Shown here piece after piece: positions 45,363 to 56,817 of a stretch of DNA of 64,000 bases. Positions within the stretch are counted from its first letter, which is position 1. Each line of letters begins with the position of its first letter. Origin of the DNA: Eurosta solidaginis (taxonomy: Eukaryota > Arthropoda > Insecta > Diptera > Tephritidae); the NCBI RefSeq assembly GCF_040869045.1, contig NC_090319.1, positions 394,025,601 through 394,089,600 on the forward strand. The letters are read 5' to 3'. Below the pieces are notes generated by a model that saw nothing but the letters and a program-made list of their open reading frames with translations, was not told the DNA's origin and searched no databases. Position numbers and translations under genes: made by a program.

Positions 45363-45811
45363 CGAGAAAATTCGCCGATCCTTGGGAACAAATTCCGCAG
45401 GTTAACCATGCTGTGACGTTTGTATTGTATTGGTCGAACGGTCCCGAAATGCCGTCGTAGTTCTCGTAAAAATTATGTTGGTTGTTTGAAAATAATTCCT
45501 TGGTTTGTGTTTGCAATTGCGTTTGCGTATGCGTATGCGTTGTCGATTCCTTGCTCTGTTTTTGAAAATTCACCAACACGTCGTAGTGTCTTAGGAAATC
45601 CGCACTTATTATAGGATGCGCAACGTCGGCGATTAAGAAACATCACTTAAATGGCCGTCTTTGGCCGAGCTAATGTTATCTGTCGTTTGCCGAATGTATT
45701 AATTGTAGTATTGTTTGCAGCAACCAGTTTCATTGCGTTTGGTTGCGTACTCTCATCGTGACGTTTGGGTACCACCGAAACTTCGGCGCCCGTGTCGATT
45801 GTAGCGACGTC
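45286..45811 (-). pseudogene. Ty3/gypsy-type retropepsin fragment
   Basis: This aspartic protease would cleave the Gag-Pol polyprotein. The minus strand from 45811 reads D-V-A-T-I-D-T-G-A-E-V-S-V-V-P with the catalytic D-T-G, then L-V-A-A-N-N-T-T-I-N-T-F-G near 45710, and after a frameshift F-L-I-A-D-V-A-H-P-I-I-S-A-D-F-L near 45625 followed by L-V-N-F-Q-K-Q. That is the whole retropepsin core. RT, RNase H and integrase are missing: the frame runs almost directly into the polypurine tract and LTR at 45362, so most of pol has been deleted. Upstream (to about 45950) stops are frequent and a C-G-T-C-D remnant may be the end of Gag. Confidence 0.8.
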
Positions 45812-46446
45812 TTACGAAACAGTTTCAGAAATATTTAAAATATCACTAATCGATGTTCTTGTAAATGATTTTTACGATATTCCATTTATGTTTCAAAAGG
45901 AGGCATCACATGTACCGCACTTTCCCGTACTTGCCGACTCCGTATTCCTATAATTTTACAATCGCATATACGAATTTTTGCTGGGTATCAACTTAGGTTA
46001 CATACATTTCTAGATATACATATATTTCATAAATAAGTTTAATATGCTTTCTGCTTCTCAGCTGTCATGTTTCTTCGATTGCTTTATGTCGTCTGCTCCT
46101 TAGACCTTGACCACTAACACAGAAAAGGAAAAATTGCAAAAACCTGCATTTTGCAATATAAAATAATGAATATAACTATGTATGTATATACATATTTGTA
46201 TAGATATACCAATGTACATATGTATATGTATTTATATATGTAGGTGTATTATTAAATAGGAACCGGTTCAATGCTGAAACCGAAAACAACAGTGCACAAG
46301 TCCCGCATCGCCTGAGCTTAATTTTATATTACCTGCATACGAGTATATATACCCGAAGACAAACAAATTTATGTAGCCGATATTATGCATGTATTATGTT
46401 TAGCCCAAAGAAATTTATTGAACATGTCAGAATGTAGGTACAGACG

Positions 46447-46454
46447 TATAAAAG
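46447..46454 (+). promoter_or_regulatory. TATA box upstream of a micro-ORF
   Basis: TATAAAAG, 42 bp before the ATG at 46489. The box and its spacing are nearly identical to those of the peptide gene at 56340 (TATAAAAG, 43 bp). Could be chance in AT-rich DNA. Confidence 0.25.
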
Positions 46455-46488
46455 CTGTCCTGGACAAGTACCCAATTGGAAATTGGCA

Positions 46489-46584
46489 ATGAACTTAAGC
46501 GTTGTTTGTTTGGTTTTCGAAATCGGAGCATTCTACGGTTGGTACGCCCCAAATATTACAAATTTTTACAATTTGTATCCTTAA
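46489..46584 (+). CDS. Candidate 31-codon micropeptide
   Basis: An ATG-initiated frame of 31 codons beginning M-N-L-S-V-V-C-L-V-F and rich in aromatics (four tyrosines, three phenylalanines, one tryptophan in the second two thirds), ending N-L-Y-P. The start is hydrophobic, but an acidic residue at position 11 makes a classical signal peptide doubtful. The reason to list it is the well-placed TATA box. No polyadenylation signal was seen nearby and no family is recognised. It may equally be noise or a first exon (a GTATCC donor-like site occurs near its end). Confidence 0.15.
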   Translation: MNLSVVCLVFEIGAFYGWYAPNITNFYNLYP

Positions 46585-49561
46585 GGACTGTTTTTACCAT
46601 CTCCATTCTAACGATATCCGTCAAAAAAAAAAAAATGCCAATTAGCTTTAGGTAACTGAAGATGAAATCGCCCCTGAGTAAGGACAAACCATAATTTGAT
46701 CAAATAAAACCAAAGAGGATAAATATAATAAGCGGCGTCACTCGTTACTCGTAGACATTTGCTAAATGTTTTCTCCGAGGAAGTCGCTGGTTTTTTTTTG
46801 GCGAGATGTGCATAAAATGTCTTCTATACATTTTCGTGGGGTATTTGTGTTTATTTTTCCGACTGTATTTAATTAATTCTCTTTCCAAAAATGCCAGTTG
46901 CACAAGGTGCCTACACAGCATGGAGAAATGCGAGACAATTAAAAATGTCCCTCAATTTTTTTATTATATTTATCCTCATTGATAAAACCCCTTTATTCAT
47001 AAAAAATACAGAAGATTTACTAAAACGCATTTTAATATGACCTTACAAATTTTCAATTTCAAGAATTTTATTGACCTACATATATTATTAGTTATGAACA
47101 ACATGTCCCCTTGTTTAGTGCATTAATATTTTATAATAAAAATAGAAATTTGCTTTTGAAACATAAATATAAATGGCTAAATTATCAAAAAAAAAAAAAA
47201 ACTGAGGTGGTATTTGGATCAAAGCTTACTAAAACAAGAACAATATCATTAACCGGACTGGCGAGGAATTATGGTTCTATGAAAAGGGTGAAATGAAAAA
47301 GAAAGTTGCAAACAAAAATTTTTTGAAATATGTGGACATTTTAAATTGGAGAAATTTCTTCTCTGTAAAAGAAATGGTTACGCCCATTTGAAATTCGCAA
47401 TTTTTTGGAAAGTAAGATCTTTCTTTAAAAAGAAGATGTAGAAAGGCGAATACATCACCCTCTGTCAAATCTGGATAACTAGCTCCGTTAACCAGGAAAA
47501 AGTAGTTGCGAGTGGGTCATTTTAAATATTGTGGCCTATACGGAAAAATTAAGCTATAGTTGTCCAAATTATGGTTCGTACATTCAAATATTTTAGAATT
47601 AAGAGTCCCGAATTTATTGAAACAAGCCCGATGTTATACTCCTTTCTTCTTTTTCAAAATTTGAAAGTGGGCCTAAAAAAGCAAAATAATTTTGAGAACC
47701 ACAAAAAAACCAACTGTTAAAAGTTTGTATTCAAAATTAAAATCTTGAAGTCAGATTTCGCGAAAATTAAATTTTGATACAGAATATCTTCATCTATACT
47801 CTTCTTCATATGGCAACACTGGGAGCATTTTTGTTTGAATAAAGAAAGGGAAAATAAAAACAGCACCCACAACAAACTATACATGTGCATATAAATTATA
47901 TCAGAAATTAATTTAATTATAGGTATGTTATAAAAACACTTCCACGTCTGGATACATTTATGCATTATGTATGTATGTATGTATGTACGTATGTTTAAAC
48001 CCGCCTTGGCTCATGAATTTAGGCCAGAAAAAAAAAGCAATTTAAAGGAGTGACCGCCAAAAACAAAGTTGTACGCATTACGTAATTGTTTTCTTATGCA
48101 AGTTGTTTTCCCCGTTCTTCACCTTTCTGCTGGCAGTGATCAATGCCAAAACCTGCTATTAACAGCTATTGATGGCTCCGCCGCATGCATAACAACAACA
48201 ATACTAAATTTATCAATACTTCAAAAAAGTAATACGAATCCATATGCAGGAACATATTTACCTACCAGCATTTGACCTAATTTTCAAAATATCGGCGTAA
48301 ATGAATTAAAAAGCCTTAGAAAAAATATTCCACCCATATTCGTACATATGCATTCCTATATCCTTTTATTCAAACTATCTTTATACATAAGAGCGTTAGC
48401 ATTTTTTTCCTCAGCACCACGTTCGCAAGAATTGTTCTTGTGCATTTTTTTCTTTGCTTTTATATAATAAAAAAAATTTGAGCTTTGTTATACATATTCA
48501 TATATAGGTGTATGTACATATATCAATGCAAAGGATTGCTTATGTGGGCATCGTAGGTATTTACCTGTAGCTCGTTGTACTCAGAAAGGATTATCAAACT
48601 GGGACAAAGGTAAATGTTCAGAATGATATACAAATCAAAGCATAAAAATGCTTGAAAGGCACATGTGTGTATGTATGTATGTAGGACTACACATACACAT
48701 GCAAATGCACCTACATATGTATGCATGTATATACATACATACATGCTACAACTGACCTTGTTGTTCATATTAAATTTCAAAATATTTACAGATATTTGGT
48801 TTTTTTATGAATTATTTTGCAATAAAAGTTAGAAAAAAAAACTAGATTTAATAAGACAGTAATAATAAGACAGTATAACAAAATTAGGAATGTTCCAGGC
48901 AACAGAGTAACAACCTTGGTATTTTTCGTATTTTTCCCATCCGCTCGACTATCCTGCTTGTATTTATTTTCTTGTTTACTTCAGTTTATAAAATTTTTAT
49001 GGCGTTACGATGTAAAGTTGAAGGGAAAAAGGCCGAAATTAATAAAATGTCATTTGCGTTTCCAATTGGTCCCCTATTGCGCTTTTGTTTTTATTTACAG
49101 TGAGATATGCGCTCTGCAGGCTTACTTCCCTACAAAAAAATCTAGGTTAGATGAATTTCAAGTTTCTATAAGTTAGTGAAGGGCGAATGGACAATCCTCC
49201 CCAGAACTGGTGTGTAAGCGTGATCTTCCTTCTCCATTTTACTGTCGTTCACCCATAAATTCAAATGCATTTTCGGTGCTTAGGTTGAGTTAAAAGCTCA
49301 GTAGTAGTGGCCTTTTTGTGGCAGTGAGCACATATTCAATTCCGATGATGTTGCAATGAGAAACGTGAAAAGCAGATGTCGCCACAAAAGTCGTTCGAAT
49401 ACTAAATGCCTCAAAGTATGCAGAAAAAATTAACATTTCCTGAGTTTGCATTTGAGTGGGTAAGATAATATAACATAAAATATAATAAGAACCCAGTAGG
49501 GAATGGCAGCTATAGTAAAAGCTATTTGTAAATGGTAAAAAACGCCTTCCTAATGGGGATT
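46585..49561. other. No gene recognised (3 kb)
   Basis: AT-rich, with microsatellites of GTAT/CATA type (47965-47990, 48668-48745). Frames at 48069-48275, 48523-48780 and 48916-49176 translate low-complexity or microsatellite DNA. I see nothing supportable. Confidence 0.35.
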
Positions 49562-49772
49562 TTTTGTTTACCCGCGAAATTCATTTTTCCTTTCGATTTT
49601 TATGGAACTTTGAGTGCACCCCCAAAAGGGGTATTTTGACAGAAAAATGAGGTGGCTCAAAATTTCATTATTACTTTAGAAACATTCCACTCAATTTTAG
49701 ATTTTTTTGGAATTTTAAGAAAAAACTGGTTAAAAATATTTTATTTACTTTAGGAGTTAATAAGTTTCCGCT

Positions 49773-51382
49773 GCTTAGTTACTTAATTGGCACTTAACCG
49801 TTTAAACGGTTATGGCCGTCAAACAAGGCGCGCCAGTCGCTCCTTCTCTCTGCCAATCGGCGCCAATTGGTCACACCAAGGGAGTTTAAATCGTTTTCCA
49901 CTTGGCCCTTCCAGCGGATTGGCGGCCGCCCTCTACCTCTGCTTCCGCGGGTTCCGATAGAAACACTTTCTTGGCCGGAGCGTCATCTTGCATTCGCATA
50001 ACATGGCCTAGCCAGCGCAGCCGCTGCGTTTTAATTCACTGGACTATGTTGATATCTGCGCATAGCTCGTACAGCTCATCGTCAATGCGTAGAGGTCCAT
50101 AAATATTTCGAAGAACTTTTCTCTCGAACACTCCTAGAGCCGTTTCATCTGCTGATGTCATGGTCCATGCTTCTGCACCATATAGCAGGACGGGTATGAT
50201 AAGTGAATTGTAGAGTATGATTTTCGTTTGCCGAGAGAGGACTTTACTTTTCAATTTCCTACCTAGTCCAAAGTAGTATTTATTGGCAAGAGTGATTCTT
50301 CGCTGGATTTCAGAGCTGATGTTTCTAGTGTTGATGCTGGTTCCCAAATAAACGAAGTCTTTTACTATTTCCAAACTACGGCTGCCAACAGTAGCGTTGT
50401 TTCCAAGGCGCAAATGCGCTGACTCTTTGCTCGATGACAACAGGCACTTCGTTTTGTCTTCATTCACCATCAAACCCATCTTTACCACTTCTTTTTCCAG
50501 TTTGTAGTAAGCAGAACTAACGGCGCGGGTGTTTAGGCCGATGATATCAAAGTCATCAGCATACGCCAGTAATTGCACGCTTTTATAGAATATTATTGCA
50601 GAGCGGTTAAGTTCTGCAGCTAGTATAATTTTCTCCAGCATCAAATTAAAGAAATCGTACGATAGGGGGTCACCCTGTCTGAAACCTCGTTTAGTTTGGA
50701 ACGGCTCGAAGAGGTCCTTCCCAATTCTGACTGAGCTGATGGTGTTGCTCAACGTCATTTTGCACAGCCGTATAAGTTTTGTGGGAAAACCATATTCAGA
50801 CATAGCGGCATATAAGCAGCAGCTCCTTTTCATGCTCTCAAAGGCGGTTTTAAAATCGATGAAGAGGTGTTGTGTGTTGATTCTTTTTTCACGCGTTTTT
50901 TCCAAGATTTGGCGCATTGTGAAAGTCTGGTCGATGATAGATTTACCAGGTCTGAAGCCGCATTGATAAGGTCCAATCAGGCGATTCACGGTGGGCTTCC
51001 ATTTTTCGAACAATACACTTGACAGGACCTTATATGCGATATTAAGAAGGCTGATTCCGCGATAGTTGGTGCGGTTTGCAGTATCCCCCTTCTTGTGGAC
51101 TGGGCAAAGAACACTTAGATTCCAATCGTCGGGCATGCACTCGTCCACCCATATTTTGCGAAGAAGCTGATGCATGCGCCTTACCAACTCATCGCCGCCG
51201 TATTTGGATAGCTCCGCAGGCAATCCATCAGCGCCCGCCGCCTTGTTGTTTTTCAATCTTGTTATTACTATTCTGACTTCGTCATAATCGGGTGGGGGAC
51301 ATTTATTCCATCATCATCGATTGCGGGATCGGGTTCGTCATCCCTGTGCGGTAAATCACTGTCTCCATTTAGGAGAGCAGAG
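49773..51382 (-). mobile_element. RTE-like LINE, copy 2, 5'-truncated (1.6 kb)
   Basis: AAGTTTCCGCT occurs at 49762-49772 and at 51383-51393, an 11-bp target duplication whose right copy overlaps element sequence at AGAAGTTT (microhomology at the 5' junction). The minus strand covers the end of the endonuclease-RT linker, the RT domain and the 3' end, ending TTAAGTAACTAAG, a short version of the tail of copy 1. Sequence agreement with copy 1 is high, so both are fairly recent. Truncation at the 5' end is the usual outcome of target-primed reverse transcription. Confidence 0.85.
50036..51256 (-). pseudogene. RTE-like reverse transcriptase, 406 codons open, premature stop
   Basis: This is the best preserved reverse transcriptase in the window. 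Motifs in order: K-A-A-G-A-D-G-L-P-A-E-L, S-V-L-C-P-V-H-K-K-G-D, Y-R-G-I-S-L-L-N, C-G-F-R-P-G-K-S, L-F-I-D-F-K-T-A-F-E, R-G-F-R-Q-G-D-P-L-S, L-A-Y-A-D-D-F-D and V-N-E-D-K-T-K-C. Unlike copy 1 the stretch after D-K-T-K is in frame (L-L-S-S-S-K-E-S), showing what copy 1 lost. It stops at 50036 with TGA where copy 1 has CGA in the same context, a CpG-type transition. Beyond the stop the L-R-W-L-G-H-V-M-R block is still readable to about 49800. In D-F-K-T-A-F-E the usual D of the A-F-D motif has become E. Confidence 0.85.
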
Positions 51383-51393
51383 AAGTTTCCGCT

Positions 51394-52614
51394 TCTAGCC
51401 AAGCTAAATCGCCACACAGGCCGTCAAATTTTTTGTTAATTAGAATATTGCTTTGGATTACATCATGCAGAGAAAATATAAGAAATGTTCCGAATGTTCC
51501 GAAATATTCGAAGTCAATGTGTAGGTAAACACTCTTAAAGAAAGTGGTCTATTTTGTTTTTTTGTTAGCTTCTTCACGAATTGCAGAAAAAGAGCATGGA
51601 AACAAAATTTACAATACATTGCCTTATTAAAAGCCGCTAAGAACAAGGTTATTATAGAATTAGTTAGTAATAATGTATTATTACAGTCCGCAATACTTGT
51701 TAAGGTAAGGTTTTTCCAAAAAGAGGAAAAAATATGTTTAAATACTTAGAAATTAATCCATATAAGTACGAAATTTAGCGAAAAAGTTCAGAGCGACTGG
51801 CATCATGATAAAATTAGCTAATCAATTATATTGTTTGAAATCCTCAAAAGCAGAAAACAGGGATCACCAAAAATCTACGAACATTTGATAGTAAAAAATG
51901 TTTAGTGAACTAGAACGGATAATTAAATCTACATTAAAATGGATGAAAAAATGTTAGCTTGTTCTAGTTTTGCATTAATCCGATTGATGTGAATGTATAC
52001 CTTCCAGTGTCACCAATTTTAATAGCAAAATTTGGTAAAAACCTACATTTATAGTAAACTATTTGTACTAGAGGCTTAAAGACAATCTGTAATTGTCGTA
52101 CAAGGGCAATAAATTCAATAAATAAAAAGAGATTAGGGATCCAAGTAACGTCTGATATCTTTTTATTTATTAACACAATATGTCGGCTTTATTTTGACCC
52201 AATTTGGTCCTTGATCTACAGCTGGATTGTACAAAGTCGCTTGACTAAAAAGAGGAGAATAAACTAAGCTTCTAAGTATTGGGCCCAATGGATTAGTCCT
52301 CGGTTAATGACATGTACCAATAACAAACTTGAAAAAATATAAATGTAAATCAATGCTAAGAGATTAATGTTTTAGCATCCCTCCTTTGATCATCAACTAC
52401 TTTGAATATGCGTGTTCCCATTAGAAGAAAATTGAAAAAAGTGCAAGCTCATCGAAATACAAGCAAAATAAAGTATGCACTTTCTTTTCGGAACAGTCCT
52501 TAACTAATTTTTGCATTTTTTGCAGCCAATGAGCATCACAATACCAAATGAATATGTTTTTGATCAGCTATTTCTACTTTCAGATTCACTGTGAGATATA
52601 AAATGTATCCTATA
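51394..52614. other. No gene recognised
   Basis: AT-rich sequence without repeats or frames that I can assign. Confidence 0.35.
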
Positions 52615-53662
52615 AATTTATTTATTTATTTTATTTATTTATTTATTCAGTCTATGAACATACAGGTCTTACAGACTGCCAATAATGGTAGATACAAAAA
52701 ATACATGTAAATATATAGTTTACAATAAATAAAAAGTTCTTATAACTAACAAATTAAAAACAATTAAATAGCTGACTTTAAAATATTTATAAAAGCGTCC
52801 CTACATGTCGAAAAATCAAACTCAACAGAAGATGAAATTTTATTGAATTCGTTCAGGGCGCGTGCAATTGGCGCATTCCTTCCCTAATTGGTTCTAATAT
52901 TGATACCATAAAACGGGCAAACATTACGAAGATCCCTCCTTGGAACATTAAAATTAATATCTACAAGAAGGGCAGCGCAGTCTACATCTCCGTGGATAAT
53001 GCCAAACAAGAAAGTCAAGGAGAGAATAGATCTCCTGGCTTCCAGGGATTTAAGATTCAAAAGAAGTAAACGAGCACTATATGGAGGAAGAGGCTATGTA
53101 AACCTTAATGACCGTAAAGCATACTTAAGAAAAACTTTTTGAACTCGCTCAAGCCTGTTGATTGAGAATTGTTGGAAAGGTCTCCAAATGATGGTAGCAT
53201 ACTCAAGATGAGAACGCACGAATGAGGAGTAGAGTACTTTTAAATTATACGGGTCAGAAAACTCCGAACTATTACGCCGAATGAAGCCTAGCATAGCATA
53301 GGCCTTGGTAATGATGAAATCAATATGGTTCACGAACATAAATTTTGTATCAAATACAACACCAAGATCTTTGATTTTTTCAACAGTCTGCAACGTACTG
53401 TTAGCGATACTATACGAACTGTTGAGACTTGAACGAGATTTTAAGTAGGTTACGTGGAAGCATTTATTTATATTTAATGAAAGATGAGATCTAATGCACC
53501 AGGAGTAAAGTTTATCAATATCAACTTGAAGATTATTCATATCGTTTGCGGAATTTACAAAAGAGTAAACTTTGAGATCATCGGCGTACAACAGAAATCT
53601 AGCGTAAGAGAAGCATGAGCTAATGTCATTGATGAATAAGACAAAAAGTAATGGTCCAAATT
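52615..53662 (-). mobile_element. 3' end of a CR1/Jockey-like LINE, 5'-truncated
   Basis: The minus strand carries the last third of a LINE RT followed by its C-terminal region and a 3' tail of repeated TAAA/AAAT units (52617-52652). Coding similarity begins abruptly near 53662, a typical 5' truncation. No target duplication was identified. The family differs from the LOA and RTE elements of the window: there is no RNase H, and the RT style is L-Y-A-D-D-L-K-V-Y. Confidence 0.75.
52764..53662 (-). pseudogene. CR1/Jockey-like LINE reverse transcriptase, C-terminal part
   Basis: From the 5' side: F-G-P-L-L-F-V-L-F-I-N-D-I (near 53655), then L-L-Y-A-D-D-L-K-V-Y with the catalytic aspartates. Next come the thumb region L-S-L-N-I-N-K-C, D-L-G-V-V-F-D, A-Y-A-M-L-G-F-I-R-R and V-R-S-H-L-E-Y-A-T-I-I-W. 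A TAG ends the frame at 53094, yet the same frame continues with S-A-R-L-L-L-L-N-L-K-S-L and V-D-I-N-F-N-V-P-R-R-D-L-R, the usual C-terminal segment, to a natural stop at 52764. So it is one stop away from an open C-terminal half, but without its 5' two thirds it cannot function. Confidence 0.8.
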
Positions 53663-53789
53663 GAGCAAGTTATTGAAAATAATCAAATATGTCTTTACTT
53701 AAAATAGATATTAATTAATATTTACACATACAGTACATACCTAAACGATTTTAAGATAAATATAAAAAATGACAATAACCCCCTTATTT

Positions 53790-54385
53790 GAACGATCGGT
53801 TGTATGGGATATATATTATATATAGCTCCGATCGAAATGATTTTTACAGGAAATCTATGATATATTAGAATATATATCACCAAGCTTCACGTTTTTAAAT
53901 TGGAAACTAAGGGAGAAATGACCAAAAATCTTTCTATCTGAACGATCGGTTGTATGGGATATAACTATATATAGCTCCGATCAAAGCGATTTTTTCAGGA
54001 TATCTTCTATGATATATTAGAATATATATCACCGAGTTTCACGTTTGCTGCAGGAATGACCAAAATCGTCTTATCTGAACGACCGGTTGTATGGGAGATA
54101 TATGTTAAGTGGTCCGATGTTACCGGATCCGACAAATGTCTAATATAATACAAAAATACATCCTTGTGCCAAATTTCATTGAGATATCTCAAAATTTGAG
54201 GGGCTAGTTTGCGTTCAAACAGACTGACGGACGGACGGACAGACGGACATGGCTATATCAACTCAGTTCGTCGCCCTGATCAATTCGGTATACTTAATGG
54301 GAGTCTATCTTCTATATTTCTCAACGTTACAAACATCGGAGCAAAAGTTAATATACCACTTCATGTTCATGAAAGGTATAATGAA
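53790..54385 (+). repeat. Dispersed repeat family E with three internal units
   Basis: GAACGATCGGTTGTATGGGA recurs at 53790, 53940 and (as GAACGACCGGTTGTATGGGA) 54077, i.e. units of about 137-150 bp, each followed by AGCTCCGATC/GTCCGATG and TATGATATATTAGAATATAT. The 3' part has GACGGACGGACGGACAGACG, ACATGGCTATATCAACTCAG and AAAGTTAATATACC. The GACGG run and TTAATATAC near the end are shared in style with family D, which suggests related non-autonomous elements. Non-coding. Confidence 0.65.
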
Positions 54386-54740
54386 AATCGACCATGAAGT
54401 CTTGGGAACACACAAAAATGAAAATTTTTATATTAGAGTGCCCTTAGCTGTATGGAGAAAAATACAAAAGTCCGGGTTATCGGTAACAGCCCCTAGTTAA
54501 GTATATTTCAAATTTATAAAGCTTTATTTAAATTAAAAATAATGAAGAGATGAAGATTTACATTGGGAAAAACTTTTTCGCAAAAAAAATTATTTATAAT
54601 TCTCAACTACCAATATAACAGTGGCTATAAGCAATAATTGCCTAAGTCCTTTCCTTTTACATAGAACTTAGGCGATTATTACTTATGACCACAGATGTGT
54701 ACATTAGAGCGTATCAGGCTGCATGAAAAAATTAAAAAGT

Positions 54741-55972
54741 AACAAGTAAGGAAGGCTAAGTTCGGGTGTAACCGAACATTACATACTCAGCTGAGAGCTT
54801 TGGAGACAAAATAAGGGAAAATCACCATGTAGGAAAATGAACCTAGGCTAACCCTGGAATGTGTTTGTACGATATGGGTATCAAATGAAAGGTGTTAGTG
54901 AGTATTTTAAAAGGGAGTAGGCCTAAGTTGTATATGTGAAGGCGTTTTCGAGATATCGACCAAAATGTGGACCAGGGTGACCCAAAACATCATCTGTCGG
55001 GTACCGCTAATTTATTTATATATGTAATACCACGAACAGTATTCCTGCCATGATTACAGGGGCTTTTGATTTCGCCCTGCAGAACTTTTTCATTTTCTTT
55101 TACTTAATATGGTAGATGTGACACCCATTTTACAAAGTTTTTTCTAAAGTTATATTTTGCGTAAAGAAACCAATCCAATTACCATATTTCATATCTGTTT
55201 TCATATTTGGTATAGAATTATGGCATTTTTTTCATTTTTCGAAATTTTCGAATTTTCTAGGCAAATTAAATGAAAAAGGGCGGAGCCACGCCCATTTTGA
55301 AATTTTCTTTTATTTTTGTATTTTGTTGCACCATATCATTACTGGAGATGAATGTTGACATAATTTACTTATATACTGTAAAGATATTAAATTTTTTGTT
55401 AAAATTTGACTTTTAAAAATTCCGATTTTGCAAATTTTTATTTAGCACACATATAGTAATAGGATTAACGTTTCTGCCAAATTTCATCATGATATCCTCA
55501 ACGACTGCCAAATTACAGCTTGCAAAACTTTTAAATTACCTTCTTTTAAAAGTGGGCGGTGCCACGCCCGTTGTCCAAAATTTTACTAGTTTTCTATGTT
55601 GCGTCATAAGGTCAACTCACCTACCGAGTTTCATCGCTTTATCCGTCTTTGGTAATGAATTATCGCACTTTTTCGGTTTTTCGAAATTTTCGATATCGAA
55701 AAAGTGGACGTGCTTATAGTCCGATTTCATTAATTTTAAATAGCGATCTGTGATGAGTGCCTAGGGACCTACGTACCAAGTTTCATTAAGATACCTCAAA
55801 ATTTACTCAAGTTATCGTGTTTACGGGCAGACGGACGGACATGGCTAAATGAATATCTTTTTTCGCCCAGATCATTTTGATATATAGAAGTCTAGTTACG
55901 GAAGTTACGGGGTACCGTTATGCAAACAAAGTTAATATACTCTGTGAGCTCTGCTCAGCTGAGTATAAAAAC
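54741..55972 (+). repeat. Dispersed repeat family D, copy 2 (1.23 kb)
   Basis: Starts AACAAGTAAGGAAGGCTAAG with the TTCGG-GTGTAA-CCGAA hairpin and CTCAGCTGAG, and ends CTCAGCTGAGTATAAAAA. Compared with copy 1 it has an internal deletion with the junction TTTCGAATTTTCTAGGCAAA near 55245-55265. Copy 3 has the same junction. The repeat ends 368 bp upstream of the first peptide gene and points toward it. Confidence 0.8.
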
Positions 55973-56013
55973 CTTCACCTTACCCTATGAGTTTCTCAAG
56001 AATGAACGAATCT

Positions 56014-56023
56014 CGGAAAATCC
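56014..56023 (+). promoter_or_regulatory. Possible NF-kappaB-like site
   Basis: CGGAAAATCC differs by one base from the GGGAAAATCC form of an insect Rel-factor site and lies about 315 bp upstream of the peptide gene start. GATA motifs (CGATAA at about 56191 and AGATAA at about 56202) lie closer. Short motifs like these are common by chance in AT-rich DNA. Confidence 0.2.
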
Positions 56024-56296
56024 AATTGGAAAAATACAAGTAATGAATTGTATTTAATCAATTAATGCTCACCTGAATAAAATTATTAAAATTTTTGACT
56101 TCGTGCACTGTTCTGTCAATATCGGCTAATCATTTAAAACCTAATTTGATGAATTACAATTCATGTGCCCACGTAATTGTCCGATAAATGCAGATAATTT
56201 TTATCAACAAGTAATTCTTAATATCATTATTACTGAATGTTTACATATTTATTATCAATGCCTTTCCAAAATTTAAAAATAATGTAGACAAATTAA

Positions 56297-56304
56297 TATA
56301 AAAG
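56297..56304 (+). promoter_or_regulatory. TATA box of peptide gene 1
   Basis: TATAAAAG 43 bp before the ATG. With transcription starting about 30 bp downstream the 5' leader would be only about 10-15 nt. The paralogue has the same octamer, preceded by AT and followed by C, at 60272-60265. Confidence 0.7.
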
Positions 56305-56339
56305 CGGGACCAACATTAATTGAGGTAAAACTTTCTAGA

Positions 56340-56641
56340 ATGTTTAACGCTAAATACTTGATCGTCGTAGCACTTTTGCTTTTCTGTTTGTTCTGTCAGC
56401 AGACTGTGGAGGCTCGTTTTCTTCACAAAGTTGAACACGATGTGGTGAGCTTAAATTTTGCTGTCGAATCAGCTTATTGAATGAAATCTATTTTTAAAAA
56501 ATAAATATTTTTGAAATTTACCAACAGGGCAAAGCCGCTCACAAAGTGGATAAAGTGATGAAACATGTCGATCGTGCCAAGGATGTGATTGCCGTTGGAG
56601 GTGCTGTAGCTGGAATTATTGGTGCTGCCACCACAGCTTAG
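56340..56641 (+). CDS. Stomoxyn/cecropin-like antimicrobial peptide precursor, gene 1 (two exons)
   Basis: Exon 1 is 56340-56444 and exon 2 is 56528-56641. The 83-bp intron has a GTGAGC donor and a CCAACAG acceptor and lies in phase 0. The precursor has 72 residues. Residues 1-25 form a signal peptide (M-F-N-A-K-Y, leucine/phenylalanine core, cleavage after V-E-A). The predicted mature peptide of 47 residues begins R-F-L-H-K-V and has a basic helix with valines every three to four positions (K-V-D-K-V-M-K-H-V), then D-V-I-A-V-G-G-A-V-A-G and a short alanine/threonine tail. It has no cysteine or tryptophan, eight Lys/Arg against five acidic residues, and four histidines. Signal length, V-E-A-R junction, basic amphipathic helix and V-I-A-x-G-x-A tail match the stomoxyn type of fly peptide. 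The role, secreted membrane-active defence peptide, is inferred. It is expressed toward its inverted paralogue at 59934-60213. Confidence 0.8.
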
Positions 56642-56700
56642 GAGAGCTTTTAAGTTATTTGACAATAACTTCCAAAATGAATTGTCGTTGAGTGCATAAA

Positions 56701-56706
56701 AATAAA
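56701..56706 (+). other. Polyadenylation signal of peptide gene 1
   Basis: AATAAA 59 bp after the stop codon, followed by AAAATATTAAAAATTTATG. Confidence 0.6.
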
Positions 56707-56817
56707 AATTAAAATATTAAAAATTTATGTTTTATTAATACCTTTATATTAAATCCCTTTCATGTTTGTCCCACATTTAAATACGAATTTTTGACCCACG
56801 GAAAATTCTTTTTCGGT

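Noticed and set aside
48500..48780. 85-codon frame with Y-M-H-T-Y-V-type repeats
   Set aside because: It translates TACA/TATG microsatellite DNA.
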